Positions 61,494-64,000 of a stretch of 64,000 nt of DNA are shown piece after piece. Source of the stretch: Ignavibacteriales bacterium. Its GTDB lineage: Bacteria; Bacteroidota; Ignavibacteria; Ignavibacteriales; Melioribacteraceae. The position numbers and the translations under genes are program-made. The stretch lies in the NCBI GenBank assembly GCA_026390795.1, contig JAPLFG010000003.1, positions 1,798,001 through 1,862,000 of the forward strand, written 5' to 3'. Each line of letters opens with the position of its first letter. Position 1 is the first letter of the stretch. The notes below the pieces were generated by a model. It was not told the origin of the DNA, did no database searches, and saw only the letters and a list, made by a program, of their open reading frames with translations.

Positions 61494-61599
61494 TGTTCAG
61501 TATTCCTGTTTTAACCAATATATTGAACATAATGCTTGTATAAACACGTTTTTTCTTGCTTATTGTTCAATAATCAAATATATTCGCAACAAATGAACA
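61494..61599. promoter_or_regulatory. Two TGTTCA-N24-TGAACA operators, 70 bp apart
   Basis: Half-sites TGTTCA at 61494-61499 and 61564-61569, TGAACA at 61524-61529 and 61594-61599. Each pair spans 36 bp and the pairs repeat with an exact 70-bp offset. They lie directly before the second AbiE-like gene pair and end 12 bases before its start codon. Confidence 0.65.
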
Positions 61600-61611
61600 C
61601 GCTATATCATA

Positions 61612-62616
61612 ATGAAAGACACTGAAAAAAATATAATAACTAAGGCAGTTACCAAGTTCGAGGATGAAACCGGTTTTCGGCTTACAACCAACACCACTGA
61701 TGAAAAAGTCGAGCTGGTTTTAAGAGATAAAGAATACGACCTCAAATTTAACGCTGAAGTAATTCCATTGGTAAATAAAACGAAGTTGGGAATAATTAAA
61801 AATCAACTCGATCGATTAGGTAATATTCCTCTTCTTATTACTCTGATTGCGAACAATGAAACAGCCGATCTCCTTAAAAATTTTGGTATTAATTTTATCG
61901 ATGCAGCTGGTAATGCTTATATTAATATTCACCCATTATTAATAAAAATAAAAGGGCAAAAACTCACTGCTATAGAAAACCCTTTGAAAAATGAAACTTC
62001 TATTTTCAAAACCGCTGGTCTCCAAATAGTTTTTACTCTCTTATGTAATCCTGGTTTGGAAAGAGATCCTTATCGCGATATTGCTGATTGGGCCAATGTT
62101 GCACTTGGCACCGTTCATCTTACAATGATTCAATTGGAAAAACTAGGTTATTTAGTCAATGTTAATAGCGGTGGTAAAAAACTTGTTAATACAAAAGAAT
62201 TGCTGAAAGAGTGGACCCTTGGATTTCCAAGACTTATTAAACAAAAATACTTTTTCGGCAGATATCAGATTGATGATCATGAAACCATCAATAAAATCGA
62301 TCTCAATTATTTTGGTGCTTTGCTCGGTGGTGAGACCGCAGCTGCTCAATTAACAAATTACTTGCGTCCGCTAATCCATACCATCTATATTGGCGATAAA
62401 TTAGGAGAGTTTATTTTGAGAAATCGCCTTAAAAAAAATCCTAATGGTAATATCGAACTGATTAAAAAATTCTGGAATTTTAGCGGTGAATATGAATTTA
62501 AAAATCTGGCACCTGCAATTCTCATTTATACAGATTTAATGACAACCGGTGATCCAAGAAACATAGAAACAGCCAACATAATTTACGAGAGAGACATTGC
62601 TGGACATCTCAACTAA
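61612..62616 (+). CDS. AbiEi-like antitoxin of a second AbiE-type module
   Basis: The 334-residue protein has an N-terminal alpha/beta region (to about 110: GIIKNQLDRLGNIPLLITLIAN, NFGINFIDAAGNAYINIHPLLI), then a winged helix domain (DPYRDIADWANVALGTVHLTMIQLEKLGYLVN) and a C-terminal domain with FGALLGGETAAAQLTNYLRPLIHTIYI and ILIYTDLMTTGDPRNIETA. This is the layout of COG4861-type AbiEi-related antitoxins, usually paired with a nucleotidyltransferase, as here. It overlaps the toxin gene by 20 bases and probably represses via the TGTTCA operators. Confidence 0.78.
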   Translation: MKDTEKNIITKAVTKFEDETGFRLTTNTTDEKVELVLRDKEYDLKFNAEVIPLVNKTKLGIIKNQLDRLGNIPLLITLIANNETADLLKNFGINFIDAAGNAYINIHPLLIKIKGQKLTAIENPLKNETSIFKTAGLQIVFTLLCNPGLERDPYRDIADWANVALGTVHLTMIQLEKLGYLVNVNSGGKKLVNTKELLKEWTLGFPRLIKQKYFFGRYQIDDHETINKIDLNYFGALLGGETAAAQLTNYLRPLIHTIYIGDKLGEFILRNRLKKNPNGNIELIKKFWNFSGEYEFKNLAPAILIYTDLMTTGDPRNIETANIIYERDIAGHLN

Positions 62617-63451
62617 AATAGATCCGTTTACTTCAGAAGTGTTAACGTTGGTATCTAAAATTACCGATACTTTGAATATGGATTTCTTTGTAATCGGAGC
62701 CACCGCAAGAGATATAGTCTTCAATCTTATCCATGGAATTAAAATCCAAAGAGGAACAAACGACATCGATTTTAGTGTTCGAGTAAGGAATTGGGATGAC
62801 TTTAAAAAACTTACCAACGCGCTTATAGACAATAATTTTTCACCTTCTAAGATTGTTCACAGATTCACATACAAATCTATTCCAAGCATTGATATTATTC
62901 CCTTTGGAGAGGTTTCCCTTGATTCTTCTTCAATTCGGTGGCCGGATAAAGAAGCAAAAGAAATGAGTATTCTCGGTTTCGAAGAATGTTTTCTTGATTC
63001 AGAATCTGTTCGGATCCAAACAAATCCTCAAATCGATATTAAATTTGCTTCCACAAGAGGATTAGTTCTAATGAAATTAATTTCATGGAAAGATGGTTTT
63101 CCTACACGTTCCAGAGATGCACTTGATATTCAATATATCATTAAGAATTACATTGAAGCCGGCAATATGGAGCGGTTACAATCTGAACATAATGATTTAG
63201 TCAATGATCAATTTGATTTCGAACTAACTGGAGCTATTCTACTTGGTCGGGACATTGCTGAAATTTCAACTCCTCAAACTCTTGAATTTCTGATAAATAT
63301 TTTGGTAGAAGAAATTAAAAACGGGGGCAATTCAAAATTCATTTCTGATATGATGATTGGCGCCAATATAATTTCACAAAGAGATGAAAAGATCAAACAC
63401 TATACTAATCTTCTCAATAATTTACTCATAGGTTTGAAAAATAAACTGTAG
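62597..63451 (+). CDS. AbiEii-like nucleotidyltransferase of the second AbiE-type module
   Basis: The start is TTG 62597, which overlaps the antitoxin gene; no ATG occurs before the catalytic region. Nucleotidyltransferase signature: FFVIGATARD then GTNDIDFSVRV with paired aspartates, then SIDIIPFGEVS. Later SWKDGFPTRSRDALDIQYII matches the C-terminal region of AbiEii-type proteins. It should transfer a nucleotide to an RNA or protein target. Sequence is only distantly similar to the toxin at 47153. Confidence 0.8.
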   Translation: MLDISTKIDPFTSEVLTLVSKITDTLNMDFFVIGATARDIVFNLIHGIKIQRGTNDIDFSVRVRNWDDFKKLTNALIDNNFSPSKIVHRFTYKSIPSIDIIPFGEVSLDSSSIRWPDKEAKEMSILGFEECFLDSESVRIQTNPQIDIKFASTRGLVLMKLISWKDGFPTRSRDALDIQYIIKNYIEAGNMERLQSEHNDLVNDQFDFELTGAILLGRDIAEISTPQTLEFLINILVEEIKNGGNSKFISDMMIGANIISQRDEKIKHYTNLLNNLLIGLKNKL

Positions 63452-63452
63452 G

Positions 63453-63480
63453 GAACGGTTTGTGACCGTTTCACTTTTTG
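63453..63480 (+). terminator. Terminator-like AACGGT palindrome
   Basis: AACGGT (63454-63459) and ACCGTT (63465-63470) form a stem with a 5-base loop, followed by TCACTTTTTG. It sits just after the toxin stop codon. The same sequence may also belong to a dispersed repeat family. Confidence 0.6.
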
Positions 63481-63503
63481 GTGCAAGCCATTTCTTGACC
63501 AAC

Positions 63504-63893
63504 TCATTTCCTAATCTTCTCAACAATCTTTTCTCCCGTTCTACCCACTACATAACCGCCTAAGCCGATTTGCAATAAAGTCCATGCTTCATTACTTAAA
63601 CGAAATGCAAGCCACCCAAAAGAATCACACACAACTAGGATAAGAAAAGTAAGCATTGTAATTGGTCTCCAATTTCTCTGCAGCCAGCTTTGTCCTTTCG
63701 CTTCTGCTTCAACAACCCGGGATTGAGAATCCAATAACTTTGATTCATATTCTAAAGCTTTACCTAAAAACTCATTCTCAATTTTCGTCAACTCATTTTG
63801 CAATTTCCCGCGCTCTTCGTCAGTCGTTGTAAGATTATCAATCAAATTAGTAATTGGCTTTACAATTCCACTCAAAAAATCTAACACTCCCAT
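63504..63893 (-). CDS. 3TM-type phage holin-like protein
   Basis: Start at ATG 63893 after a strong GAGGAGG site; an upstream TTG frame (63911) overlaps that site. The protein has an amphipathic helical first half (coiled coil, NELTKIENEFLGKALEYESKLLDSQ) and a membrane half with QSWLQRNWRPITMLTFLILVVCDSFGWLAF and LLQIGLGGYVVGRTGEKIVEK, the signature of holins of gene-transfer agents and prophages. It suggests prophage genes to the right of the window. Confidence 0.82.
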   Translation of the reverse strand: MGVLDFLSGIVKPITNLIDNLTTTDEERGKLQNELTKIENEFLGKALEYESKLLDSQSRVVEAEAKGQSWLQRNWRPITMLTFLILVVCDSFGWLAFRLSNEAWTLLQIGLGGYVVGRTGEKIVEKIRK

Positions 63894-63916
63894 TTTAACC
63901 TCCTCGTTCAATTGTC

Positions 63917-63941
63917 ATTCCGGCATGTCTTTAGCCGGAAT
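63917..63941. repeat. ATTCCGGC...GCCGGAAT palindromic repeat
   Basis: Perfect 8-bp arms (63917-63924 and 63934-63941) around 9 bases, upstream of the holin gene. It resembles a dispersed intergenic repeat. Confidence 0.65.
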
Positions 63942-64000
63942 CCATTTCTATTCTAACAGCTAAATACTAATCGCTAGTAGCTGATTTCTGACTACTGATT

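Noticed and set aside
1-64000. CRISPR array
   Set aside because: No regularly spaced identical repeats with unique spacers were found; the CTTTTAT cluster is irregular and the palindromes are dispersed.
1-64000. Insertion sequences
   Set aside because: No transposase frame or terminal inverted repeats with target duplications were seen; mobility here is by tyrosine recombinases and short palindromic repeats.

Overview
The window looks like a chromosomal segment of an AT-rich bacterium of the Ignavibacteria / Bacteroidota-Chlorobi branch. The clues are a secreted protein with a type IX secretion C-terminal sorting domain (YPNPFNPST motif), two lipoproteins with the FISUMP paralogous domain, eukaryote-like Ser/Thr kinases fused to TolB-type propellers, weak A-rich ribosome sites and low G+C. 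This placement is inferred from protein style, because no rRNA or complete tRNA is present.

Region 1 (1-14.8 kb): a truncated thioredoxin-fold exported protein and a FISUMP lipoprotein on the minus strand, then a plus-strand signalling run: GAF-SpoIIE phosphatase, STAS antagonist, three membrane Ser/Thr kinases (two with propeller sensors, one with TPR-like repeats), two small proteins resembling NHLP-clan RiPP precursors that share a C-terminal VPW, and a class I isoprenoid-synthase-like protein. The first kinase is broken by an in-frame TGA 54 codons before its natural end. No published system that I recognise has this gene order.

Region 2 (14.9-29.1 kb): a type IX-secreted protein, a UbiB/ABC1 kinase of higher G+C, then a minus-strand copper/silver block: a Met/His-rich repeat protein, a small membrane protein, a four-helix Cys-rich copper storage protein, a DUF305 lipoprotein, cytochrome c, a heavy-metal-binding protein, the CusB/CusC/CusA efflux set and a Cys-rich exported protein.

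Region 3 (29.4-35.4 kb): a segment bounded by two copies of a tRNA-Thr(UGU) 3' end plus its terminator, the left copy degenerate. It holds a small protein, an RNB ribonuclease and a glycan operon (PIG-L deacetylase, GT4 transferase, six-hairpin glycosidase). Three transcription units here, and the DUF305 gene outside, share an ungapped 29-bp element 72-116 bp upstream of their starts.

Region 4 (35.4-46 kb): integrative-element genes: a tyrosine integrase beside the tRNA remnant, a second FISUMP lipoprotein with two envelope proteins, a Zn-finger phage-type protein, primase-helicase, a second tyrosine recombinase, an excisionase-like HTH protein and an iteron-like CTTTTAT cluster.

Region 5 (46-64 kb): a defence island: AbiEi/AbiEii, a type I restriction-modification operon with an extra PD-(D/E)XK nuclease and a SprT-like metalloprotease, a UvrD-like helicase, a TIR protein, an XRE/ImmA/PIN module, a second AbiE-like pair with paired operators, and a phage holin. 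Short palindromic repeats occur between genes and, in frame, inside three genes of regions 4 and 5.
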